A program made the position numbers and the translations under genes. Source: Chitinophaga sp. CB10 (GTDB lineage Bacteria; Bacteroidota; Bacteroidia; Chitinophagales; Chitinophagaceae). From it: a stretch of DNA of 64,000 nt. The notes under the pieces were generated by a model that worked only from the letters and a program-made list of their open reading frames with translations, had not been told where the DNA came from and ran no database searches. Below are positions 32,596 to 40,661 of the stretch, piece after piece (the first letter of the stretch is position 1; each line of letters starts with the position of its first letter). The stretch lies in contig MLAV02000004.1 in assembly GCA_001870995.2 (NCBI GenBank), positions 186,001-250,000 of the forward strand, read 5' to 3'.

Positions 32596-33687
32596 ATGAG
32601 AGGAATTACATTTTCCAGGTTTAACCCTGGCGACAGTACCAAGCCACCTTTCCAGAAACTCCTGGATCTCTTCACACAACTCCTGACCTATACCAGCGGC
32701 GATGTAAATGAAGCCCTGCAATGGCTTACCCAGCTGGATAACGAGTACGGCCTCACTGATGAAGATTATGGCATAGGTGATTTTTTGAAAGACCTGCAGG
32801 ATAAAGGATATCTGCGCGAAAATGAAGCCGGCGAAATATCCATCACCTCCAAGACAGAACAAACCATCCGCAAAAGTGCTTTGGAAGAAATATTCGGTAA
32901 ACTGAAAAAATCAGGCGCCGGGAACCACAATATCCGCAAATCGGGCATGGGCGATGAGCTGAACGCTGAAAGCCGCCCCTACCAGTTCGGGGATAATGTG
33001 GACCACCTGGATATTACCGCTTCCATCCACAATGCACAGGTCAATCACGGTATCGACAGCTTTAACATCGACCAGGAAGACCTCGTCATCAAGGAGACGG
33101 ATTTTAAAACCCAAACGTCTACCGCCCTGATGATCGATATTTCCCACTCCATGATCCTGTACGGTGAAGACCGCATCACGCCCGCCAAAAAAGTGGCCAT
33201 GGCATTGAGCGAACTGATCACCACGCGGTATCCGAAAGATACGCTGGACATCATCGTGTTTGGGAACGACGCCTGGCAGATTGAGATCAAAGACCTGCCG
33301 TACCTCCAGGTAGGCCCCTACCATACCAATACGGTGGCAGGGCTGGAACTGGCCATGGACCTGCTTCGCAGACGACGCAATCCGAACAAGCAGATCTTCA
33401 TGATCACAGACGGTAAACCTACCTGCCTCAAACAGGGGAAACAGTATTACAAGAACAGCTTCGGGCTGGACCGGAAAATCCTTAACCGGACGCTGAACCT
33501 CGCCGCCCAATGTAAAAAGCTGAAGATTCCCATCACCACTTTCATGGTAGCTACGGACCCGTGGCTGCAGCAGTTTGTACAGGAATTCACGGAAACCAAT
33601 AACGGTAAAGCGTTCTTTTCCGGGACTGACAACCTCGGCAAATTCCTGTTTCACGACTTCGAAAATGGTAAACGTAAATTGTTTTAA
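32596..33687 (+). CDS. VWA-domain protein partner of the MoxR-type ATPase
   Basis: A 363-residue cytoplasmic protein. An N-terminal helical part of about 150 residues precedes a von Willebrand A domain (about 160-340). The domain has the metal-binding MIDAS site DISHSMILYGEDR and a later FMITDGKPTC. VWA proteins next to MoxR/ChlI-like ATPases work as pairs in assembling metal or cofactor complexes or macromolecular switches. It is followed 33 bp later by the ATPase gene with the same orientation. The target is unknown. Confidence 0.88.
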   Translation: MRGITFSRFNPGDSTKPPFQKLLDLFTQLLTYTSGDVNEALQWLTQLDNEYGLTDEDYGIGDFLKDLQDKGYLRENEAGEISITSKTEQTIRKSALEEIFGKLKKSGAGNHNIRKSGMGDELNAESRPYQFGDNVDHLDITASIHNAQVNHGIDSFNIDQEDLVIKETDFKTQTSTALMIDISHSMILYGEDRITPAKKVAMALSELITTRYPKDTLDIIVFGNDAWQIEIKDLPYLQVGPYHTNTVAGLELAMDLLRRRRNPNKQIFMITDGKPTCLKQGKQYYKNSFGLDRKILNRTLNLAAQCKKLKIPITTFMVATDPWLQQFVQEFTETNNGKAFFSGTDNLGKFLFHDFENGKRKLF

Positions 33688-33720
33688 ACTTATTCTACTA
33701 GTAATCAGTAAAATTTGAGC

Positions 33721-35217
33721 ATGGACACTAACATTAAAACGCTGGGCGAACTGAAGAAAAGCGGTTATAAGCCAAAGTCAGTAAAAGAAGAGATCAGACA
33801 AAACCTGATTACCAAACTCAAAGAAAAAGAATCGGCCTTCCCGGGCATCATCGGCTACGAAGACACCGTTATCCCGGATACAGAAAGGGCCCTCCTCTCC
33901 CGCCACAATATCCTCTTCCTCGGCCTCCGCGGCCAGGCGAAGACCAGGATGGCCAGGCAGATGTTAGACTTACTCGACGAATACATTCCCGTAATAGCAG
34001 GATCGGAAGTAAACGACGATCCGTTTATGCCCCTCTCCCGTTATGCGCGCGACCTGATTGCAGAGAAGGGCGACGATACGCCTGTTACCTGGCTGCACCG
34101 CAGTCAGCGCTACGGCGAAAAGCTGGCTACGCCGGACGTTTCCGTGGCGGACCTGATCGGGGACATCGACCCCATCAAAGCCGCCAACCTCAAGCTGAGC
34201 TTTGCGGATGAAAGGGTGATCCACTTTGGGATCATCCCGCGCTCCAACCGGGGCATCTTCGTGATCAATGAACTGCCGGACCTGCAGGCGCGTATCCAGG
34301 TTTCCCTGTTCAACATCCTGCAGGAAGGCGACATCCAGATACGGGGTTTCAAAATCAGGATGCCGCTGGATATACTTTTTGTATTCACTGCTAACCCGGA
34401 AGACTATACGAACCGCGGCTCCATCGTGACCCCGCTGAAGGACAGGATTGAGAGCCAGATCATCACGCACTATCCGAAAAACATTGAAAACTCCCTGCTC
34501 ATTACCGAACAGGAAGCGGATGTTCATGAAGATCAGCTGAAGAAAGTACAGATTTCCGATATAGTGAAACGGCTCATTGAGCAGGTAGCCTTTGAAGCGC
34601 GTAACAGCGAGTATGTGGACAAGAAAAGCGGGGTATCCGCCAGGCTGACCATTGCCGCGTATGAAAACGCCGTCAGCGCCGGGGAAAGAAGGGCCATCAT
34701 TAACCGGGAAAAGGAAACCCAGGTACGCATCGGGGACCTGCAGGGCATCATCCCGGCGATTACGGGTAAGATTGAACTGGTGTATGAAGGAGAACAGGAA
34801 GGCCCGCTGCAAGTAGCGCACAATCTGCTGGACAAAGCCATCCGCACGGTGTTTGCCTGCTACTTCCCTAACCCGGAAAACTACAAAAAGCGCAAACAAA
34901 CTTCTCCGTCAGAGAACCCTTACCGCGCCGTGATCCAATGGTTTGACCAGGGGAACCAGCTGCAGCTGCTCGGGGATTTAACGGATAAACAATATGAATC
35001 CCGGCTGATGTCCGTCAACGGGCTGCGGGAGCTGGTAGGCGAAAAATTCCCGAAAGCGAACGGCCGCGAGGCGTTGCTGCTGATGGAATTTGTGCTGCAT
35101 GGGCTCAGTGCTTACTCGCTGATCAGCAAAAAGGTGCTGGAAAACGAAACCCGGTTTTCGGATTTGTTGGGTACGATGATGAATTTCAACCTCAGCAGTG
35201 AGGATGATGTGGAATAG
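33721..35217 (+). CDS. MoxR/magnesium-chelatase-like AAA ATPase
   Basis: A 498-residue AAA+ protein. The Walker A site is not a perfect GxxGxGKT: the matching segment reads FLGLRGQAKTRMARQM (about 64-79). Later come DIDPIKAANLKLSFADERVI and GIFVINELPDLQARIQVSLFNILQEGD. That is the sensor and Walker B-like FVINELPDL where a DE pair is usual. The C-terminal lid holds ARLTIAAYENAVSAGERRAI. It resembles the magnesium chelatase/ChlI group. With the VWA protein it should form a chaperone-like complex. The ATG at 33721 is chosen over the upstream TTG. Confidence 0.88.
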   Translation: MDTNIKTLGELKKSGYKPKSVKEEIRQNLITKLKEKESAFPGIIGYEDTVIPDTERALLSRHNILFLGLRGQAKTRMARQMLDLLDEYIPVIAGSEVNDDPFMPLSRYARDLIAEKGDDTPVTWLHRSQRYGEKLATPDVSVADLIGDIDPIKAANLKLSFADERVIHFGIIPRSNRGIFVINELPDLQARIQVSLFNILQEGDIQIRGFKIRMPLDILFVFTANPEDYTNRGSIVTPLKDRIESQIITHYPKNIENSLLITEQEADVHEDQLKKVQISDIVKRLIEQVAFEARNSEYVDKKSGVSARLTIAAYENAVSAGERRAIINREKETQVRIGDLQGIIPAITGKIELVYEGEQEGPLQVAHNLLDKAIRTVFACYFPNPENYKKRKQTSPSENPYRAVIQWFDQGNQLQLLGDLTDKQYESRLMSVNGLRELVGEKFPKANGREALLLMEFVLHGLSAYSLISKKVLENETRFSDLLGTMMNFNLSSEDDVE

Positions 35218-35540
35218 GTTATTAACAGGGTGGTCATTCTCAAAATAGGATGATGTACCATAGATTATTACCAAAGTGGTCTTTCTAAAAAACGAGTCCC
35301 CTGCCGGCATGGCGGGGGATTCTTTTTTGCGCAACCTTCATTCTTTTGCCCGGATGCAGCAGGTGGTTGACGCAGGCGCCGGCAGCCCCGTCGCTGGATT
35401 CAGTCCCTCTATGGTATTCATTTTTAAGAAAAAAGGGTATCAAATGTTTCATTCCTCCCAAAAACCTGCACAAAAAAAAGATTTTCACTATTTTGTTTGC
35501 GACAAAAAATTCCACGAATCCCGCTAAAAGTGCTAATCAC
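35218..35540. other. Intergenic region with imperfect repeats and a terminator
   Basis: No gene is seen in this 323-bp gap. It contains an imperfect 27-bp direct repeat (TTATTAACAGGGTGGTC from 35219 and TTATTACCAAAGTGGTC from 35265), then a terminator (35297-35328), then the leader of the oxidoreductase gene. Confidence 0.55.
35297..35328 (+). terminator. Terminator of the VWA/MoxR pair
   Basis: TCCCCTGCC, loop GGCAT, GGCGGGGGA, followed by TTCTTTTTT, about 80 bases after the ATPase stop. Confidence 0.75.
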
Positions 35541-36839
35541 ATGAATAGTTCAAGAAGATCATTTCTCCGATCTGCGTCCGCGTTGGTTGCTGGCGCAAGT
35601 CTCCTCCATACGCTTCCCCTGCGTGCCATCGCTCCGAGCGATAAAATCCGTATAGGCGCCATCGGTATCAACGGCATGGGCTGGTCCGACCTTACCGCCC
35701 TGCTGAAAAACCCGGAAGTGGAAGTAGTAGCCCTCTGCGATGTAGATAAAAACGTGCTGGACAAGCGCATCGCGGAACTGGCAAAGAATAATATTAAAGT
35801 GAAAGGCTACACGGACTACCGCAAGCTCCTGGAAGATAAATCCATTGACGCCGTGGTGATCGGCTCTCCGGACCATTGGCATTGCCTGATGATGACGGAT
35901 GCCTGCTCCGCCGGCAAAGACGTGTACGTGGAGAAGCCGGTGGGCAACTCCATCGTGGAATGCGCTACCATGGTGGCAGCCCAGCAACGCTACAACCGCG
36001 TGGTACAGGTAGGCCAGTGGCAACGCAGCCAGCAGCATTTCCGCGATGCCATCAACTTCGTGCATTCAGGACAGTTAGGCCAGATCCGCCTGGTGAAAGC
36101 CTGGGCGTACATGGGCTGGATGAAGTCCATCCCGGTGGTACCGGACGGTCCGGCGCCGGCAGGGGTAGACTATACATCATGGCTGGGCCCGGCACAGACC
36201 CGCCCGTTCAACGCCAACCGCTTCCACTTTAACTTCCGCTGGTATTGGGATTATGCGGGCGGCCTGATGACCGACTGGGGCGTGCACCTGCTCGACTATG
36301 CGCTCATCGGCATGAAGTCCAGCAACCCTAAATCCATTATGGCGGCCGGCGGCAAGTTCGCTTATCCGAACGATGCAGCTGAAACGCCGGATACCCTCAC
36401 CACCGTGTACGAATTCGATAACTATAACATCCAGTGGGAACAGGCAACCGGCATTGACGGCGGCCCATACAACCGTACGCACGGCATTGCCTTCATCGGC
36501 AACAACGGCACGCTGGTGCTGGATCGTGGCGGATGGGAAGTAATCCCTGAAAAAGGCAAGATGGAAGCGGTAGACCGCAAACCTTCCGTAGATAAAGGTT
36601 TGGACCTGCATGCGAAAAATTTTGTAGAAGTGATCAAGTCCCGAAAAATGAGCGATTTGAATTGCCCGATAACTGCCGGCGCGCATATTGCGAGCTTTGC
36701 GCAGATGGGTAATATTGCTTACCGTACCGGGAAGAAGATTTACTGGAATGAGGCGAAACAGAATTTTACGGATAGCGATGCGAATAAATTACTGGCAGCG
36801 GCTTATCATAATGGATATAAGATTCCGAAGATAGGGTAG
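35541..36839 (+). CDS. Tat-exported Gfo/Idh/MocA oxidoreductase
   Basis: A 432-residue NAD(P)-dependent oxidoreductase. The N-terminus SRRSFLRSASALVAG (about 3-17) is a twin-arginine signal, so the folded, cofactor-loaded protein is exported to the periplasm. The Rossmann domain follows (IRIGAIGINGMGW), with VEKPVGNS, typical EKP at about 136, and a C-terminal beta-sheet domain containing WDYAGGLMTDWGVHLLDYAL. Such exported enzymes act on sugars or cyclitols, oxidising hydroxyls. It is the start at 35541 that carries the Tat motif. The exported isomerase at 31630 may belong to the same pathway. Confidence 0.9.
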   Translation: MNSSRRSFLRSASALVAGASLLHTLPLRAIAPSDKIRIGAIGINGMGWSDLTALLKNPEVEVVALCDVDKNVLDKRIAELAKNNIKVKGYTDYRKLLEDKSIDAVVIGSPDHWHCLMMTDACSAGKDVYVEKPVGNSIVECATMVAAQQRYNRVVQVGQWQRSQQHFRDAINFVHSGQLGQIRLVKAWAYMGWMKSIPVVPDGPAPAGVDYTSWLGPAQTRPFNANRFHFNFRWYWDYAGGLMTDWGVHLLDYALIGMKSSNPKSIMAAGGKFAYPNDAAETPDTLTTVYEFDNYNIQWEQATGIDGGPYNRTHGIAFIGNNGTLVLDRGGWEVIPEKGKMEAVDRKPSVDKGLDLHAKNFVEVIKSRKMSDLNCPITAGAHIASFAQMGNIAYRTGKKIYWNEAKQNFTDSDANKLLAAAYHNGYKIPKIG

Positions 36840-36892
36840 TGAAATGTTTTTGTGTAGAGGCGTGCTGTTTGGGGTGCGTCTCTACATTATTT

Positions 36893-37068
36893 GGCTACTT
36901 TCCAATGCAGCCTCCATTATTTTAAAAAATACTTTCGTTTCAGGGCTGGGATACTTCCAATGCAGCCTCCATTATTTTAAAAAATACTTTCGTTTCAGGG
37001 CTTGGCTACTTTCCAATGCAGCTCCACTATCTCAAAAAAACACCTTCAATCTATCAACTCCACTACCC
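36893..37068. repeat. 55-56 bp tandem repeat (about 2.5 copies)
   Basis: CCAATGCAGCCTCCATTATT and the following A/T-rich run and CGTTTCAGGGCT occur at 36902 and 36957 almost perfectly. A third, worn copy begins CCAATGCAGCTCCACTATC at 37013. Units abut with no spacers. The copies are near-identical, so amplification is recent. The surrounding 36840-37194 gap holds no gene. Confidence 0.8.
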
Positions 37069-37194
37069 TCCCATTTCATCAACAAAAGCATCTACCCCAT
37101 CGCAACCCCGGGTTGCAATACACGTGTCTTTTACATACCGGCGCCTATCTACGCCGGTATCCAGGAAAGAAAATGCCGCCTCAATGCCAGTCTC

Positions 37195-37668
37195 CTATTC
37201 GATGTTCAGTGACAAATACACCGCACTGGAAAGGGGATTGTCGTAATACGCTGCAATAGGTTGGAAACCGAGAGAAGTATATAACTCAATAGCGGGTCGC
37301 ATATGGGCCAGGGTATCCAATAAGATTCGCTTATACCCTAATTTTTTACTTTCTTCTATCGCCGTGGCTGCAAGCATCTTTCCTAATCCTTGCTTTTTGA
37401 AGGCATCTCTTACAAACAATCTTTTCATTTCGGCAGTGCTGTTGTCAAATTCTCTGACTGCCACACATCCTGCGATCTGACCATCCGATTTTGCCAGGAA
37501 TAATGCACCGGTGGGCGCAGCATAAGCGCCAGGCAGATGAGCCATCTCATCTTCGAATTGCTGGAAACTAAGGTCTACGCTCAACCAATTGGCATATTCA
37601 CGAAACAGGGACTTCACAGCGTCCAGGTTCGCGGTATCATCGGCGGTTACTCGTATTATTTCAATCAT
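37195..37668 (-). CDS. GNAT-family N-acetyltransferase
   Basis: A 157-residue acyl-CoA transferase. Conserved GNAT motif A is visible as MKRLFVRDAFKKQGLGKML (about 85-103), the acetyl-CoA binding loop Q/R-x-x-G-x-G/A. After it the helix TAIEESKKLGYKRILLDT and the end PIAAYYDNPLSSAVYLS complete the fold. The substrate is unknown. Start at 37668 from MIEIIRVTADD. It points at the tandem repeats. Confidence 0.85.
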   Translation of the reverse strand: MIEIIRVTADDTANLDAVKSLFREYANWLSVDLSFQQFEDEMAHLPGAYAAPTGALFLAKSDGQIAGCVAVREFDNSTAEMKRLFVRDAFKKQGLGKMLAATAIEESKKLGYKRILLDTLAHMRPAIELYTSLGFQPIAAYYDNPLSSAVYLSLNIE

Positions 37669-37854
37669 AACCACACTGTTTTAGCACCAAATAATTTTGG
37701 GACGTACAACTTAATTATTTTCCGGCAATTTCCAAGGGATTTTTTAAAAAAGTTTTAAAAGTATGGGGAATGGGTGGCGGGGAAAATGAAGGAAGCAAGG
37801 AAGGCCTGGTGGCCATGAAAATAAAAGAACTATAAGATGCATACCCAAACAAAA

Positions 37855-37890
37855 TAAACAAAACCCACTACTGCAATCTGCAATAGTGGG
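37855..37890 (-). terminator. Terminator after the thioredoxin-fold gene
   Basis: On the minus strand CCCACTATTGCA, loop GAT, TGCAGTAGTGGG (one mismatch) is followed by TTTTGTTTATTTTG. It lies about 75 bases after the stop and so should end the leftward sigma/FecR/SusCD/thioredoxin transcript. Confidence 0.7.
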
Positions 37891-37965
37891 CTTGAAATTA
37901 TTATCACTAAATGCTGTTGGGCGCGTTAGCAGCAGATTAATAAAAAAACAGCCGCAAACCCTAAC

Positions 37966-39153
37966 CTACAACCCCTCCAGCTGCCCAATCAACTTCTTCA
38001 CGATCCCCTCAATCTTCGTCGTACCGGCCAGCGCATACGCTTTCTGCGCAGCTTCCAGCCCTTCCGATTTCTTTTTCATCACCAGGCACAGCTGCGCGAG
38101 TGTACTCTGCGTACTGTACTCCTCCGGCTGCAACTCCACCGCACGTTTGGCCATGGCGTAACACACCGGCAATACTTCCGCCGTTCCATCTCCCCTGAAG
38201 CCTGCCCTGCGCGCGATAAAACTCAGCTTGTCCGCATCATCTTTCAACAAGCCGGTCAATGCATTGTTGCACAGTTTATTGAAATCAGCGTACTTGTTAT
38301 TCCGGAGGTAGTATTCCGACTCAATCAGCACCCCTTCGCGGCGGCGGGCCTCCATCGGGGAGCTACGGAAGTAGTCGATCCGCTTCGCAAACTCCGCATT
38401 TTTGCCTTCCCGGATGTAGCCATACAGCAGCGCCGTCATCATGCGGGTAGCCAGCGTGTCAATTTCCCCGGCTCTTGCATACGCGCGGAACGCATCCTGG
38501 TGCTGCATAAAATAAGCGCCCAGTCGGTCTTTCTCCGTTCTGGCAAGGGCCCGCACCGCTTTCCATCCCAGCGCCGAATTCAACTGCTGCTCCGGGAATT
38601 TCTTCACGATCTCCTGGCCTATCTGCTCGGCCTTACCCCGGTCGTTATCCTGCAACACATCGTAGTAGTCCAGCAGGAACTGCATATCCCGCTTGCCTTT
38701 ATCATACTGCTGTTGCATGGCAGCCATGCTTTTCGCAGGATTGTTGGCATTCTCCCCCACGGCAATAAACTCCTCCGCGCTCATGCGGGAGCCGGAGCGG
38801 TACACCAGCTTGCCTTTGCTGTCAATAAACAGGTAGGTAGGGAAAGAACCTACGTTATATTCCTTTCTCAAGGCAATGCCCTCGCCTTTTTCCATATCGA
38901 AACGGGCATTGATGAAATACTTATTGTACTGCTCCGCTACTGCCGGCAGGGTAAACACATTGTTGTCCATCCACTTGCAGGGCGCGCACCAGGTGGTATA
39001 GCAGTCAATAAAGATCAGCTTATTCTCCTGCGCCGCTTTGGCTTTCAGGGACGTAAAGCTGAGGGTGTCAAACCGGATTCCATGCTGTGCTACGGCTGTA
39101 CCGGCGAAAGTCATGCAGCAGAACAGTAATATTTTGCCAGGAATGTTTTTCAT
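37966..39153 (-). CDS. Exported thioredoxin-fold protein
   Basis: A 395-residue protein with a signal peptide (MKNIPGKILLFCCMTFAGTA). A thioredoxin domain (about 28-145) carries the redox site TWCAPCKWMDN (Cys about 57 and 60), with the cis-proline near SFPTYLF. A long alpha-helical C-terminal part (about 150-395) follows. It should act in the periplasm as a disulfide reductase or isomerase. Located 36 bp downstream of the SusD-like gene with the same orientation, it probably belongs to the uptake operon and services its proteins or substrate. Confidence 0.85.
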   Translation of the reverse strand: MKNIPGKILLFCCMTFAGTAVAQHGIRFDTLSFTSLKAKAAQENKLIFIDCYTTWCAPCKWMDNNVFTLPAVAEQYNKYFINARFDMEKGEGIALRKEYNVGSFPTYLFIDSKGKLVYRSGSRMSAEEFIAVGENANNPAKSMAAMQQQYDKGKRDMQFLLDYYDVLQDNDRGKAEQIGQEIVKKFPEQQLNSALGWKAVRALARTEKDRLGAYFMQHQDAFRAYARAGEIDTLATRMMTALLYGYIREGKNAEFAKRIDYFRSSPMEARRREGVLIESEYYLRNNKYADFNKLCNNALTGLLKDDADKLSFIARRAGFRGDGTAEVLPVCYAMAKRAVELQPEEYSTQSTLAQLCLVMKKKSEGLEAAQKAYALAGTTKIEGIVKKLIGQLEGL

Positions 39154-39189
39154 TTCTCTCAAAAAATTATTTAAGGTAAATATATATAA

Positions 39190-40647
39190 TTATCGCTCAT
39201 ATAATGGCATGGTACCATTAAATTCCAGGACTTTCGGCGGCACCGGCAGGATATAACGTTTGTCGTTAGCCGGCAACGTGTACACGTCATTGCCCTGTTG
39301 ATGGGTAATCGTTTTGGCAAATCGCGGGTCGCGGTTGAGTCGCTTCAGGTCAATCAACCGGTTTAACCCCACAAAGCAGAACTCCCTGCGGCGCTCATTC
39401 AGCACCAGTTGCAGCGCCTGATCATTGGTGGCGGCTACCAGCGGCTGGTTATTTTTGATACGCGCATTGCGCAGGGTGTTCAGGTAATTCATCGCTTCCT
39501 GCTTATCGCCCACGCGGGCCTCGCATTCCGCCGCCGCCAGGAAAACTTCCGCATTGCCGAAGCCGAAGTTGGGATCGATATAAGGGCCGTACAACACCCT
39601 TCCAGGGAAGTACACCGGCTTCACGCCAAAGTTGCTTTCCCCGTCGCAGAAGAATAACGCCCGGCGCTGGTCTACCGCGCCGGCAGCGAGGTCCTGCGCA
39701 AAGACATTCAGCAGGTCCTTCGATACATAGACCTCCGCGTTCAAACTCGCTGAGCTGGAACTGCCATAGCGCACCCAGAGGCTCTCCCCATTCTGATGCG
39801 CATCCGGGAAGCGGACGGAATTATCCGTAGCCAGGCATACCCGGCCAAACGTCACGCCCTTTTTAGTGGTGTACAGCTTGTAATCCAGCAGCGTGCTATT
39901 CAGCGCCAGCGCGGCTTTGGCGTTGGTCAGCGCAGCGGCGTAATTGCCCATGTACAGGTACATGCGGCTCAGGAAGGAGTAACCCACGCTCTGCGTAGGG
40001 TGAAAGATGTTCACCGCCTTGGCCGGCAGGTCCTTCACGGCAGCTTCCAGGTCGTTTTTAATGAGGGCGTACACCTCTTCCACCGTACCGCGTTTGTACG
40101 GCTGATTGATGTCCTCTGTTAACACCAGCGGCACGCCGTAGTCCGTAGCAGCCGTGGCAGGATCGTAGTGCTTCGCATAGGCGTTCACCAGCGTCAGGTA
40201 TTCAAAAGCGCGGCCAAACAAGGCTTCCGCCTTCAGCTGCTTTTTCTCCTGCTCCGTTCCATCCGGTACGTTCATGATGTTGTTGATCACCACATTGTAA
40301 GTATAGATATGGCTATAAGCCGGCTCCCAGAGCGGATCTGATGACCCCGGCACAAATACGCCGCCCGGCTGGAAAGTATAGAGCGCCTTCTTGTAATCCG
40401 CCAGCCCGCTGTAGCTGGCCTGTTTGGAAACATCCGTAGGATCGCCGGTTTGCACATCGTCCGTCAGGTAGCCGGGATACGCGGAGGAAACCCGGATCAG
40501 CGACATATTATTCATCAGCTTCTGGTAATCTTCATAAAACTGCGGAATCGTATAGCCCTTCGGTTTTACATCCAGGTATCGGTTACAGGAGCTGAAACCC
40601 GCCGTGAGCGCAGCCGCAGCAAAACATAATACTATTATCTTCTTCAT
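39190..40647 (-). CDS. SusD/RagB-like lipoprotein
   Basis: A 485-residue outer-membrane lipoprotein: lipobox FSSCNRYLDVKPKGY (Cys about 20) followed by the family start and TPR-like helices (SAGFSSC; AEALFGRAFEYLTLVNAYAK, about 145-164; typical AYLAAAECEARVG, DYLNTLRNAR-like endings). It works with SusC to catch substrate on the cell surface. It ends 15 bp upstream of the SusC gene's stop in operon order: SusC then SusD. The substrate is not shown by the sequence; the absence of nearby sugar enzymes means it need not be a glycan. Confidence 0.9.
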   Translation of the reverse strand: MKKIIVLCFAAAALTAGFSSCNRYLDVKPKGYTIPQFYEDYQKLMNNMSLIRVSSAYPGYLTDDVQTGDPTDVSKQASYSGLADYKKALYTFQPGGVFVPGSSDPLWEPAYSHIYTYNVVINNIMNVPDGTEQEKKQLKAEALFGRAFEYLTLVNAYAKHYDPATAATDYGVPLVLTEDINQPYKRGTVEEVYALIKNDLEAAVKDLPAKAVNIFHPTQSVGYSFLSRMYLYMGNYAAALTNAKAALALNSTLLDYKLYTTKKGVTFGRVCLATDNSVRFPDAHQNGESLWVRYGSSSSASLNAEVYVSKDLLNVFAQDLAAGAVDQRRALFFCDGESNFGVKPVYFPGRVLYGPYIDPNFGFGNAEVFLAAAECEARVGDKQEAMNYLNTLRNARIKNNQPLVAATNDQALQLVLNERRREFCFVGLNRLIDLKRLNRDPRFAKTITHQQGNDVYTLPANDKRYILPVPPKVLEFNGTMPLYER

Positions 40648-40661
40648 GGTTGTCGTCAGGT

